Shown: positions 52,081 through 60,614, counted from the stretch's first letter. The stretch is DNA of 64,000 bases from Shimia_B sp038528385 (GCA_038528385.1 JBCBET010000009.1:1-64000), one strand, 5' to 3'. Made by a program: numbers and translations. Notes: generated by a model not told the origin, from the sequence alone.

Positions 52081-52473
52081 TCAGGGCTGATCGCCGGCCC
52101 GCGCGATCTCGATATTGGGCTTCAGGAGGTCGTCGAGCATGTAGGAGATATCCTCGATATGCTGGGAGACGATGTTGGTGACCGCGCCCTCGCGCTGGAG
52201 CTGGCCCGTCACGCGCAGCATCCGGCCCGCGATGACGGCGCGGCGGAACTGATCGTAGATCTTGCGCCAGACGATGATGTTGCAGACGCCGGTCTCATCC
52301 TCGAGCGTGATGAAGATCACGCCCTTCGCGGTCCCCGGCCGCTGACGAACGAGCACGAGGCCCGCCACCACGCAGCGCGCGCCATGCGGCACGAGGGGAA
52401 GCATATCGCAGGGCACCGCGGCCGGGGGACGGGGCCATTGCGCGGCCCGAGGGGGGGACTTCGGGGTGGACAT
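52081..52473 (-). CDS. Free-standing OB-fold domain like the C-terminus of DnaE2
   Basis: 130 residues from ATG 52473. From residue about 29 onward it reads as the last domain of the error-prone polymerase DnaE2: VPHGARCVVAGLVLVRQRPGTAKGVIFITLEDETGVCNIIVW, then VTGQLQREGAVTNIVSQHIEDI. The preceding polymerase, thumb and finger domains (about 900 residues) are absent; positions upstream hold the ferredoxin gene on the other strand. The first 28 residues (STPKSPPRAAQWPRPPAAVP) are low in complexity. It may be a remnant of a lost dnaE2 or a small nucleic-acid-binding protein kept after the loss. The frame is intact, so I call it a gene. Confidence 0.7.
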   Translation of the reverse strand: MSTPKSPPRAAQWPRPPAAVPCDMLPLVPHGARCVVAGLVLVRQRPGTAKGVIFITLEDETGVCNIIVWRKIYDQFRRAVIAGRMLRVTGQLQREGAVTNIVSQHIEDISYMLDDLLKPNIEIARAGDQP

Positions 52474-52609
52474 GGCGAACAAATTAGGAACACGCCGCGC
52501 CGGGGGCAAGCGCGAAACGCCTTCGCAATCGCCGTTTTCGACACTATGTCTCCCAGCGAAGAGAACCACAGGCGGCCCGCGAGGCGCCACGGACCATTCA
52601 GGAGACCAC

Positions 52610-52933
52610 ATGGCCAAGATCACCTTCGTTGCCCATGACGGCGCGACGCACGAGGTGCAGGCGTCGACGGGCGAAACGCTCATGGAAGTCGCGCGCAACA
52701 ACAACGTCCCGGGCATCGACGCCGATTGCGGCGGCGCCTGCGCCTGCGCCACCTGCCACGCCTATATCCCCGAAAGCTGGGCGGCAAAAATGCCGGAGAT
52801 GGATCCGCTGGAGGAGGACATGCTGGACTTCGCCGAGGGCCAGATCCCGGGCCGCTCGCGGCTCAGCTGCCAGATCAAGGTGACCGAGGAGATGGACGGG
52901 CTCACCGTTGATCTCCCCGAGAGCCAGGGCTGA
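52610..52933 (+). CDS. Adrenodoxin-type [2Fe-2S] ferredoxin
   Basis: 107 residues. The cluster ligands lie in CGGACACATC (C-x5-C-x2-C, about residues 39-48) and in SRLSCQIKV (fourth Cys), and the acidic partner-binding helix MPEMDPLEEDMLDFAEG follows, as in mitochondrial-type/ FdxB ferredoxins (FdVI-like). GGAG lies seven bases upstream. It carries electrons to a P450, Rieske oxygenase or biosynthetic partner not encoded here. Confidence 0.95.
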   Translation: MAKITFVAHDGATHEVQASTGETLMEVARNNNVPGIDADCGGACACATCHAYIPESWAAKMPEMDPLEEDMLDFAEGQIPGRSRLSCQIKVTEEMDGLTVDLPESQG

Positions 52934-52937
52934 GGCC

Positions 52938-53699
52938 GTGGCCGCGGGGGCGCCGCGTCCGCCCGCGCGCCCATGGCGGCGCTGGTCCCGCGGCGCGCTC
53001 ATGGGCCTCAGCCTGGGGCTGGCATCCCCCGGGGCAGCCGACATCGCTGCTGCCCGCTTCATCGAGCCCACGGAGAGATACGGCCACGGCGTCCTGGGCG
53101 AGACGTCCGAGCATGCCGCGATCGCCGTGACGTTTGGCGACGGACGCACGGCCACGCTCCGCTGGGACCGGCCCATGGTGTTCGAGGACGTGGCGCCCCG
53201 CCTCCTCGACATCGACGGCGATGGCGCGCGCGAGCTCTTGGTGGTGGAGAGCCACGAGGATTTCGGCGCGCGCTTCGCGGTCTACAATGTGGCGGGCGAC
53301 GCGCTCGTGCCGCTCACCCGCAATCCCTTCATCGGCACCCGCTTCCGGTGGCTCGCCATCGTGGGCGCCGCCGACCTGGACGGCGACGGCGCCATCGAGA
53401 TCGCCTATGTGGACCGGCCCCACCTGGCGCGGACGCTGCGCGTCTGGCGCCTGGTACCGGAGGAGGGCGGGCTCGGCGCCCGGGAGCTGGCCTCCCTGAC
53501 CGGCGTCACCAACCACCGGATCGGGGAAGAGGATATCGCGGGCGGCCTCCGCGATTGCGGCGCGGGGCCGGAGATGATCGTGGCGGATGCCGCCTGGGAC
53601 CGGATTATCTCCGTCCGCCTCGACGGCAGCGGGCTCACCGCCACGGACATAGGCCCTCACCGGGGTCGGGCCTCCTTCGCCGCGGCCATGGGGTGCTGA
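52938..53699 (+). CDS. Secreted FG-GAP/VCBS repeat protein
   Basis: 253 residues from a GTG four bases after the ferredoxin stop; an ATG at 53001 is an alternative. The N-terminus has twin arginines and a hydrophobic run (RPWRRWSRGALMGLSLGLASPGAADIA), a signal peptide. Two calcium-type FG-GAP units are clear: LLDIDGDGARELLVVESHED and ADLDGDGAIEIAYVDRPH. A beta-propeller domain in the periplasm or outside the cell is likely. Binding partner unknown. Confidence 0.75.
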   Translation: MAAGAPRPPARPWRRWSRGALMGLSLGLASPGAADIAAARFIEPTERYGHGVLGETSEHAAIAVTFGDGRTATLRWDRPMVFEDVAPRLLDIDGDGARELLVVESHEDFGARFAVYNVAGDALVPLTRNPFIGTRFRWLAIVGAADLDGDGAIEIAYVDRPHLARTLRVWRLVPEEGGLGARELASLTGVTNHRIGEEDIAGGLRDCGAGPEMIVADAAWDRIISVRLDGSGLTATDIGPHRGRASFAAAMGC

Positions 53700-53706
53700 G
53701 CCCCCG

Positions 53707-53769
53707 CTTCTTTGTGCCCCGCTTCTTTGTGCCCCGTACTTCGGGGAGCGCGAGGGGCAGAGCCCCTCG
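53707..53769 (+). repeat. Dispersed intergenic repeat, copy 5 (plus, with partial copy)
   Basis: A partial core CTTCTTTGTGCCCC (53707-53720) is followed directly by a full core (53722-53742) and the GC hairpin CGAGGGGC-AGA-GCCCCTCG (53751-53769). It is the start of the first unit of the 194-bp tandem duplication. Confidence 0.8.
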
Positions 53770-54102
53770 CATCCGTTCCCGCCACAGGCGGCCCGCTCCG
53801 AGCCGCGCCGCCACCGCGCCGCTCAGAGCCGCGCGCCATCTTATATCGGTGCGGTGGAACCCTTCGGGCCAGTGCATCCGGCCGAGCGTCTCGTAGGCGC
53901 TTGCATGGTGCCCCGCTTCTTTGTGCCTCGTACTTCGGGGAGCGCGAGGGGCAGAGCCCCTCGCATCCGTTCGCACCCCAGGCGGCCCGCTCCTCAGCGA
54001 CGCCGCCACCGCGCCGCTCAGAGCGCGCGCCATCCGATGTCGGTGCGGTGGAACCCCTCGGGCCAGTGAATCCGGCCCAGCGTCTCGTAGGCGCTTGCAT
54101 GG
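53715..54102. repeat. 194-bp tandem duplication including purD 3' end
   Basis: Unit 1 (53715-53908) and unit 2 (53909-54102) match with a constant 194-bp offset at landmarks: the repeat core (53722 against 53916), the GC hairpin (53751 against 53945) and GCTTGCATGG (53899 against 54093). Unit 2 contains the last 28 codons of purD with its stop; unit 1 is a diverged copy of them downstream of the gene, where a one-base insertion has removed the stop. No gene lies in 53700-54017. Confidence 0.85.
53916..53963 (+). repeat. Dispersed intergenic repeat, copy 6 (plus)
   Basis: Core with one change (CTTCTTTGTGCCTCGTACTT, 53916-53935) and the hairpin CGAGGGGC-AGA-GCCCCTCG (53945-53963). It sits in unit 2 of the tandem duplication, 54 bases from the purD stop. 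Confidence 0.8.
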
Positions 54103-55268
54103 GCCTCGGCGAGGGTGGCGCCGCGGGCGGTGACGTTGAGGACGCGGCCGCCCTGGGCGCGGATCGTGGCCCCGTCGGCGCGGGTCCCGGCATGGAACAC
54201 CATGGTGGCGGAGCTTTCGGGCAGCGTGTCGAGCCCGCCGATCTCGCTGCCGGTCCCGTGGGGGCCTGGATAGCCCCGCGCGGCCATGACCACGGTCAGC
54301 GCGTGATCCTCGGCCCAGTTCACCTGCGCCGCCGCGAGCCGCCCCTCCGCCGCGGCCTGGAGGAGGTCGAGGACCTGCCCGCCCAGCCGCATCATCAGGA
54401 CTTGGCATTCCGGATCGCCGAAGCGCACGTTGAATTCCACGAGGCGCGGCGCGCCGTCCGCGATCATGAGCCCGGCATAGAGGACGCCGCGATAGGGCGT
54501 GCCGCGGCGGGCCATCTCGCGCAGGGTGGGGCGGATGATCTCCTCCATCGCGCGGGCGGCCACGGCCTCGGTGAGCACCGGCGCGGGCGAATAGGCGCCC
54601 ATGCCGCCGGTATTGGGCCCGGTATCGCCGTCGCCCACGCGCTTGTGGTCCTGGGCCGTGCCGATGGGCAGCGCCGCCTCGCCGTCGCAGAGCACAAAGA
54701 AAGAGGCCTCCTCGCCTTCCATGAACTCCTCGATTACGACCTCGGCACCGGGCGCGGCGAAGAGCGCGTCGAGCGCGCCCTGCGCCTCCTCCTCGGTCAT
54801 GGCCACGGTGACGCCCTTTCCGGCGGCGAGGCCGTCGGCCTTCACCACGATGGGTGCCCCCTGGGCTGTCACATGGGCGCGCGCGGCGGCGGCATCGGTG
54901 AAATGCGCATAGGCCGCCGTGGGCACGGAGGCGGCATCGCAGACGGCCTTCGTGAAGGCCTTGGACGCCTCGAGCGCCGCCGCCGCCGCGGAGGGCCCGA
55001 AGCACAGGATGCCCGCGTCGCGCAGCGCGTCGGCCACGCCGGCGGCCAAGGGCGCCTCGGGCCCGATGATGACGAAATCCACCGTCTGCTCCTGGGCGAA
55101 GGCCGCCACCGCCGCGCCGTCGCAGATTTCGAGCGCCGCGTTCCACGCGATCGCCGCCGTCCCCGCATTGCCCGGCGCCACGATGAGCCGCCCGCATTTG
55201 GGGTTCTGCTTCACGGCCCAGGCCAGCGCATGCTCGCGCCCGCCCGATCCCAGGATGAGGATGTTCAT
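54018..55268 (-). CDS. purD: Phosphoribosylamine-glycine ligase
   Basis: 416 residues. ATP-grasp enzyme with MNILILGSGGREHALAWAV, PSAAAAALEASKAFTKAV, VVKADGLAAGKGVTVA and EFNVRFGDPECQVLMMRL, all typical of PurD. It makes GAR in purine synthesis. Its last 28 codons (HASAYETLGRIHWPEGFHRT...) lie in a 194-bp unit duplicated just downstream. Divergent from xseA. Confidence 0.97.
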   Translation of the reverse strand: MNILILGSGGREHALAWAVKQNPKCGRLIVAPGNAGTAAIAWNAALEICDGAAVAAFAQEQTVDFVIIGPEAPLAAGVADALRDAGILCFGPSAAAAALEASKAFTKAVCDAASVPTAAYAHFTDAAAARAHVTAQGAPIVVKADGLAAGKGVTVAMTEEEAQGALDALFAAPGAEVVIEEFMEGEEASFFVLCDGEAALPIGTAQDHKRVGDGDTGPNTGGMGAYSPAPVLTEAVAARAMEEIIRPTLREMARRGTPYRGVLYAGLMIADGAPRLVEFNVRFGDPECQVLMMRLGGQVLDLLQAAAEGRLAAAQVNWAEDHALTVVMAARGYPGPHGTGSEIGGLDTLPESSATMVFHAGTRADGATIRAQGGRVLNVTARGATLAEAHASAYETLGRIHWPEGFHRTDIGWRAL

Positions 55269-55338
55269 GGCCCGCCCGCCCTTTTCCTTGTTCGCCGCGC
55301 GTTCTAGGCTCCCGCCCACCGCAGAACAAGGGCAGCCC

Positions 55339-56901
55339 ATGGACCTCCTCGACGATCCGACCCCCGGCATGAACACGCCCGAATACTCCGTCTCGGAGCT
55401 CTCGGGCGCCATCAAGCGCACCATCGAGGGGGAGTTCGGGCGCATCCGTGTCCGTGCGGAGGTGGGCCGGGTGGTGCGCGCCCGCTCGGGCCATCTCTAC
55501 TTCGACCTCAAGGACGACCGGAACACGCTCGCCTGCACCACCTGGAAGGGGCAGGTCGCGGGCCTCGGCATCATGCCCGAGGAGGGGATGGAGGTCGTGG
55601 CCACGGGCCGCATGTCCACCTTCGGGCCGCAATCGAAATACAACATGAACGTCGACGAGCTCACCGTGGCGGGGCAGGGCGCGCTCATGGCCATGCTGGA
55701 AAAGCGCAAGAAGGCGCTGGAGGCCGAGGGGCTCTTCGCCGCGGAGCGCAAGAAACCGCTCCCCTACCTGCCGGAGATCATCGGCGTCGTCACCTCGCCC
55801 ACGGGCGCCGTCATCCGCGACATCCTTCACCGCCTGCGCGACCGCTTCCCGCGGAAGGTGCTGATCTGGCCCGTGGCCGTGCAGGGCCAGAACTGCGCGC
55901 CTGAGGTGACGGCGGGCATCAATGGCTTCAACGCGCTCTCGCCGGGCGGCGCGCTGCCCCGGCCCGATCTCATCATCGTGGCCCGCGGCGGCGGCTCCAT
56001 CGAGGATCTCTGGGGTTTCAACGAGGAAATCGTCGCCCGCGCGGCGGCGGCCTCGGACATCCCTCTCATTTCCGCCGTGGGCCACGAAACGGACACGACC
56101 CTCATCGACTTCGTGAGCGACCGTCGCGCGCCCACGCCCACCGCGGCCGCGGAGCTCGCGGTGCCCGTGCGCCGCGATCTCATGGCCTGGGTGGAGGAGC
56201 AGGGCGCGCGCCTCATCCGGGGACAGGGCGCGGTGCTCGACGGGCGCGGCCAGCGGCTTCGCGATCTCTCCCGCGCGCTGCCCCGGGCAGAGGCGCTCAT
56301 GGCCGCCCCGCGCCAGCGGCTCGACCTGGCCGAGGCGCGGCTCAAACCCGCGCTGGCCTCCGCCGTGCAGGGCCGCCGCGTGCGCCTCGCGCAGGCCGCG
56401 CTGGGCCCCGGCCTCCTGAAGCGCGGCCTGGCCGAAGAGCGCCGCCGCCTCGCGGGCTGGGGCGCGCGGCTTGGCCCCGCGCTCCTCCGCGCCGCTGGGA
56501 CGAAGCGGGAGCGGCTCGACGCCCGCGGCCGCCTCTCGCCTGCGCTCCTCACCGAGCGCGTGGCGCAAAAACGCCAGGACCTCACGCGCCTCTCCGCGCG
56601 CCTCGCAGAGGTCTCCGCCACGCGCCAGGCCAAGCTCCGCGACCGTCTCACCGCGCTCGACCGGCTGAACGAAACGCTGAGCTACAAGGCCACGCTGGAG
56701 CGCGGCTACGCCGTCATTCGCGCGGGCGACGATGTCGTCACGCGCAAGGCGCAGGTGAAGCCCGCCGCCCCGCTCGAGATCGAATTCGCCGATGGGCGTC
56801 TCGCGACGGGGGGCTCCGGCGCCTCGGTCAGCCCGGCGGCGAAAAAGCCAAAGGCTGCGCGCAAGACAGGGCAGGGCTCCCTCTTCGACAGCGCGGACTA
56901 G
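55339..56901 (+). CDS. xseA: Exodeoxyribonuclease VII large subunit
   Basis: 520 residues. The N-terminal OB domain (YSVSELSGAIKRTIEGEFGRIRVRAEVG) is followed by the catalytic core (PYLPEIIGVVTSPTGAVIRDILHRLRDRFPRKVLIWPVAVQG, DLIIVARGGGSIEDLWGFNEE, ISAVGHETDTTLIDFVSDRRAPTPTAAAEL) and a long Ala/Arg/Leu-rich coiled coil. With XseB it degrades single-stranded DNA. The last 18 bases, including the stop, are repeated in tandem right after the gene (56902-56919, one mismatch). Confidence 0.95.
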   Translation: MDLLDDPTPGMNTPEYSVSELSGAIKRTIEGEFGRIRVRAEVGRVVRARSGHLYFDLKDDRNTLACTTWKGQVAGLGIMPEEGMEVVATGRMSTFGPQSKYNMNVDELTVAGQGALMAMLEKRKKALEAEGLFAAERKKPLPYLPEIIGVVTSPTGAVIRDILHRLRDRFPRKVLIWPVAVQGQNCAPEVTAGINGFNALSPGGALPRPDLIIVARGGGSIEDLWGFNEEIVARAAAASDIPLISAVGHETDTTLIDFVSDRRAPTPTAAAELAVPVRRDLMAWVEEQGARLIRGQGAVLDGRGQRLRDLSRALPRAEALMAAPRQRLDLAEARLKPALASAVQGRRVRLAQAALGPGLLKRGLAEERRRLAGWGARLGPALLRAAGTKRERLDARGRLSPALLTERVAQKRQDLTRLSARLAEVSATRQAKLRDRLTALDRLNETLSYKATLERGYAVIRAGDDVVTRKAQVKPAAPLEIEFADGRLATGGSGASVSPAAKKPKAARKTGQGSLFDSAD

Positions 56902-56925
56902 TTCGACGGCGCGGACTAGGCGGGC

Positions 56926-57321
56926 TCAGACCCCGATCCGCGGCCCCGGGCAAAAGAGCGGCTCTTCGCTCTCGCGCACCGAATAGATCGGCGCGTCCTC
57001 CCGGCCCGCGAAATCCGCGCGCAGCCCGTCGGGCCCCGCGAAGAATTGCCAGCATTGCGGCTCGGGGTCGTCGTCGTAGACGAAGCAGATCAGCGCGCCC
57101 TCCGCGTACCAGACCCCGTCCTTGCATTCCTCGCCGGTGAAGGCCCACCGGACCTGCCTGTCCGGCAGGTATTCCTCGGTGCCGTAGGGCGCCTCGCCCT
57201 GGCGGCCGTAGCTCAGCGTCTTGCCGGTCACGAACGCCTCGAATTCGGCCGCCGTCATGGGCGTGTCCTGGGCGAGGAGGGGACCGGGCAGGAGGGCGGC
57301 GACGAGGGCGAGCATACGCAT
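56926..57321 (-). CDS. Small secreted protein, 131 aa
   Basis: Residues 1-17 are a signal peptide (RMLALVAALLPGPLLAQ). The mature protein (MTAAEFEAFVTGKTLSYGRQGEAPYGTEEYLPDRQVRWAF) has four Cys (EECKDG, ICFVYDD, PQCWQF, LFCPG), likely two disulfides, and is rich in aromatic residues, resembling small heme-lyase-independent periplasmic beta proteins of Rhodobacterales. Family not recognised for certain. Convergent with xseA. Confidence 0.75.
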   Translation of the reverse strand: MRMLALVAALLPGPLLAQDTPMTAAEFEAFVTGKTLSYGRQGEAPYGTEEYLPDRQVRWAFTGEECKDGVWYAEGALICFVYDDDPEPQCWQFFAGPDGLRADFAGREDAPIYSVRESEEPLFCPGPRIGV

Positions 57322-57505
57322 GGCGCGACCGTGCCACCGGGATCGCGGCTTGGCCAGTGCGGGGGGCGAGAAAGCCGTGCGCCCATCGGCAACGCGCGGC
57401 GCACCGCCTGCGACCTTCGGGCGCGCGGAGCCGCCCAGATGTCGTTTTCAAGCGACGCGCCGAGGGCCGAGGCCCTATGGTGAGGCCGACCCAAGAAGGA
57501 GACGC

Positions 57506-59194
57506 ATGGTGGCGCTCGACGACGGCAAAGGCATCTGGAAGTCCGGCAAGGGCAAGGGGCGGCGCCACCCCAAGGGGCGCCCCCTCGACGACCGCGCCTG
57601 GGAGGAGGTCAAGACGCTCCTCGGCGCGCGCCCCCGGCGGCGCGATCACCTCATCGAGTTCCTGCATCTCATCCAGGACGCGCACGGCCACCTCTCGGCG
57701 GCGCATCTGCGCGCGCTGGCCGAGGAGATGCGCCTCTCCCAGGCGGAGGTCTACGAGGTCGCCACCTTCTACGCGCATTTCGACGTGGTGAAGGAGGGCG
57801 AGGTGCCGCCCCCCGCGCTGACGATCCGGGTCTGCGATTCGCTCTCCTGCGAGCTCGCGGGCGCCCAGGCGCTGAAGGCGGCATTGGAAGACGGGCTCGA
57901 TCCGGGCGAGGTGCGCGTGCTGCGCGCGCCCTGCATGGGCCGCTGCGACACCGCGCCGGTGCTCGAACTCGGCCACCACCACATCGACCACGCCACGGTG
58001 GAGAAGACGAAGTCCGCCATCGCCGCCGTCCACATCCATCCCGACATCCCCGACTACGAGGGCCTCGCGGCCTACCGCTCCGCGGGTGGTTACGCCACGC
58101 TCGAGGACCTTCGCGCGGGCGGCGACTGGGAGGAGGTGCAGGCGCGCGTCCTCTCCGCGGGTCTGCGCGGCCTCGGCGGGGCGGGCTTTCCGTCGGGCAA
58201 AAAATGGGGCTTCGTGCGCGCAAATCCCGGGCCGCGCTACCTCGCCGTCAACGGCGACGAGGGCGAGCCGGGGACGTTCAAGGACCGTTACTACCTCGAA
58301 CGCACGCCTCATCTTTTCTTGGAGGGTATGCTCATCGCCGCCTGGGCCGTGGAGGCCGAGCGCGTCTTTCTCTACATGCGCGACGAGTATCCGGCGGTGC
58401 TTCATATCCTCGCCACCGAGCTCCGCGCCATGGAAGCGGCGGGCCTCATCGCGCCGGGCTATGTGGAGCTCCGCCGCGGGGCAGGGGCCTACATCTGCGG
58501 CGAAGAAAGCGCGATGATCGAATCGATCGAGGGCAAGCGCGGCATGCCCCGCCACCGCCCGCCCTTCGTGGCGCAGGTGGGCGTCTTCGGGCAGCCCACG
58601 CTCGTGCACAATATCGAGACGCTGCACTGGGTCGCGCGCATCTGCCGCGAGGGGCCGGAGGTGCTGTCGGGCGTGGCGAAGAACGGCCGCACGGGCCTGC
58701 GCTCCTATTCCGTCTCGGGCCGGGTGGCCGCGCCGGGGGTCTACCTCCTGCCGTCAGGTTCCACGATCCGCGACATCATCGCGGCGGCGGGCGGCATGGC
58801 GGAGGGCCATGTCTTCAAGGCCTACCAGCCGGGCGGGCCGTCCTCGGGCCTCCTGCCTGCGACCATCGACGACGTGCCGCTCGACTTCGACACGCTCCAG
58901 CCACTGGGCACCTTCATAGGCTCCGCAGCCGTCGTGGTGCTCAGCGACGCCGACAGCGCGCGGGCCGCCGCGCTCACCATGCTGCGCTTCTTCGAGGATG
59001 AAAGCTGCGGGCAGTGCACGCCCTGCCGCGTGGGCTGCGAGAAGGCGGTGAAGCTCATGCAGGCCGATCGCTGGGACCAGGGGCTCCTCACGGAGCTCTC
59101 GCAGGTCATGGTCGACGCCTCCATCTGCGGGCTGGGGCAGGCGGCCCCGAACCCGATCAAGTCGGTCATGCGCCACTTCCCCGAGGAGATCTGA
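57506..59194 (+). CDS. NuoE-NuoF fusion (formate dehydrogenase/diaphorase beta-type subunit)
   Basis: 562 residues from ATG 57506 (AAGGAGACGC upstream). Residues about 30-165 are a NuoE/FdsG-like thioredoxin fold with [2Fe-2S] Cys in RVCDSLSCELAG and APCMGRCDTAP. Residues about 190-540 are NuoF/FdsB-like: FMN site GLRGLGGAGFPSGKKW and NGDEGEPGTFKDR, NAD site GAGAYICGEESAMIESIEGKRGMPR, and 4Fe-4S Cys in ESCGQCTPCRVGC. Such fusions form the NADH-oxidising module of NAD-dependent formate dehydrogenases or hydrogenases. No catalytic alpha subunit or accessory genes lie beside it here; ftsY follows. Confidence 0.88.
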   Translation: MVALDDGKGIWKSGKGKGRRHPKGRPLDDRAWEEVKTLLGARPRRRDHLIEFLHLIQDAHGHLSAAHLRALAEEMRLSQAEVYEVATFYAHFDVVKEGEVPPPALTIRVCDSLSCELAGAQALKAALEDGLDPGEVRVLRAPCMGRCDTAPVLELGHHHIDHATVEKTKSAIAAVHIHPDIPDYEGLAAYRSAGGYATLEDLRAGGDWEEVQARVLSAGLRGLGGAGFPSGKKWGFVRANPGPRYLAVNGDEGEPGTFKDRYYLERTPHLFLEGMLIAAWAVEAERVFLYMRDEYPAVLHILATELRAMEAAGLIAPGYVELRRGAGAYICGEESAMIESIEGKRGMPRHRPPFVAQVGVFGQPTLVHNIETLHWVARICREGPEVLSGVAKNGRTGLRSYSVSGRVAAPGVYLLPSGSTIRDIIAAAGGMAEGHVFKAYQPGGPSSGLLPATIDDVPLDFDTLQPLGTFIGSAAVVVLSDADSARAAALTMLRFFEDESCGQCTPCRVGCEKAVKLMQADRWDQGLLTELSQVMVDASICGLGQAAPNPIKSVMRHFPEEI

Positions 59195-59253
59195 GCCCGA
59201 GGGAGCGCGGATGGGTCCTCGGGCCGAGGCACCGTCTCCGGGCGTGGGCGGGC

Positions 59254-59275
59254 AAAGTTGACAGCTGTCAACTTT
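59254..59275. promoter_or_regulatory. 22-bp perfect palindrome between NuoEF-fusion gene and ftsY
   Basis: AAAGTTGACAG directly followed by its reverse complement CTGTCAACTTT. It lies 60 bases after the NuoEF-type stop and 77 before ftsY. A T residue follows, so it may be a terminator, but the full symmetry with no loop and the TTGACA in both arms would also suit a regulator-binding site. Confidence 0.5.
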
Positions 59276-59351
59276 TCGCCGCGCCGCAGAAAATCCCCGC
59301 ATCTTCCCCTCGCGCCGCCGGAGGTTTAGGTGACGACAAACGCGAGGTGTC

Positions 59352-60614
59352 ATGTCCTTTTTCGGCAAGCTCAAAGACCGGTTGTTCAAGTCCAGCTCCA
59401 AGCTCGACGAAGGGCTCGATGCCATCGTCGAGGACGGCGGCACGGTGGAGACGGCGGCCCCCTCGGCGGCAGAGGCCCCGGGTCAAGCCCGGGACGCGGC
59501 GCGTGTAGACGACGCGCACGAAGCGTCCCCCGCCCCGGCCCCCGAGCCGGGGCCTCCGCCGCCAGAAGCACAGGAGCCCGCGGCCGCGCCAACGCCTCCC
59601 CGCCCATCCTCCGAACCGGTCCCGGACGAGGCGCGTGCGCCCGCGCCCGAGCCGGCACCGGAGCCCGTGCCGCTCCCGGTCGAGGAGCTCACCGAAAGCG
59701 CCACCGAGCCGGCCCAGCCCCCCGCGCGGCCGGGTCTTCTGGGGCGTCTCATGGGGCGTGGCGCGGACGCCACGGAGAAAAAGCGCGTCCTCGACGACGA
59801 CATGCTCGAGCAGCTCGAGGAGCTCCTCATCACCTCGGACATGGGCGTCGACACCGCGCTCCGCGTGACCGCGAACATGGCCGAGGGCCGCATGGGCCGG
59901 CGCCTCTCGGCGCGCGACATCAAGAGCCTCATGGCCCAGGAGATCGCGCGGATCATGGAGGGCGTGGCGCGCCCCTTGCCGATCTACCCGAAGACCCCGC
60001 AGGTGGTGCTCGTGGTGGGCGTCAACGGCTCCGGCAAGACCACGACCATCGGCAAGCTCGCCTCGCAATTCCGCGCCGCGGGCAAGTCCGTGGTCATCGC
60101 CGCGGGCGACACGTTCCGCGCGGCCGCCGTCGAGCAGCTCCAGGTCTGGGGCGACCGGGCGGGCGTGCCCGTGCTCACCGCGCCCGAGGGCTCGGACCCC
60201 GCCTCGCTCGCTTTCGACGCGATGACGCGCGCCGAGGCCGAGGGCGCCGACCTCCTCATGATCGACACGGCGGGCCGGCTTCAGAACCGCGCCGACCTCA
60301 TGGAAGAGCTCGCCAAGATCGTCCGCGTCATCCGGAAGAAAGACCCCGACGCGCCGCACAACACGCTTCTCGTGCTCGATGCCACCACGGGCCAGAACGC
60401 GCTCAACCAGGTGGATACCTTCCAGAAGCTCGCCGATGTCTCCGGCCTCGTCATGACGAAGCTCGACGGCACGGCGAAGGGCGGCGTGCTCGTGGCGCTC
60501 GCCGACAAGTTCGGCCTGCCGATCCACGCCATCGGGGTGGGGGAACAAATCGACGACCTCGCACCGTTCGACCCAGAGGAATTCGCCGCCGCGCTCACCG
60601 GCCTCGACACCTGA
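59352..60614 (+). CDS. ftsY: Signal recognition particle receptor FtsY
   Basis: 420 residues. The N-terminus MSFFGKLKDRLFKSSSKLDE is the membrane-targeting helix; residues about 35-115 are the Pro/Glu/Ala-rich A domain; the NG domain follows with P-loop GVNGSGKTTTIGKLA, DTFRAAAVEQLQ, DTAGRLQNRADLMEEL and TKLDGTAKGG. Docks SRP-ribosome complexes at the membrane. Confidence 0.97.
   Translation: MSFFGKLKDRLFKSSSKLDEGLDAIVEDGGTVETAAPSAAEAPGQARDAARVDDAHEASPAPAPEPGPPPPEAQEPAAAPTPPRPSSEPVPDEARAPAPEPAPEPVPLPVEELTESATEPAQPPARPGLLGRLMGRGADATEKKRVLDDDMLEQLEELLITSDMGVDTALRVTANMAEGRMGRRLSARDIKSLMAQEIARIMEGVARPLPIYPKTPQVVLVVGVNGSGKTTTIGKLASQFRAAGKSVVIAAGDTFRAAAVEQLQVWGDRAGVPVLTAPEGSDPASLAFDAMTRAEAEGADLLMIDTAGRLQNRADLMEELAKIVRVIRKKDPDAPHNTLLVLDATTGQNALNQVDTFQKLADVSGLVMTKLDGTAKGGVLVALADKFGLPIHAIGVGEQIDDLAPFDPEEFAAALTGLDT

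Noticed and set aside
53635..56568. 977-codon minus-strand frame over purD and xseA
   Set aside because: Antisense and frame-shadow sequence. It contains the translated duplicated purD tail only because unit 1 lost its stop; no evidence for an independent protein.
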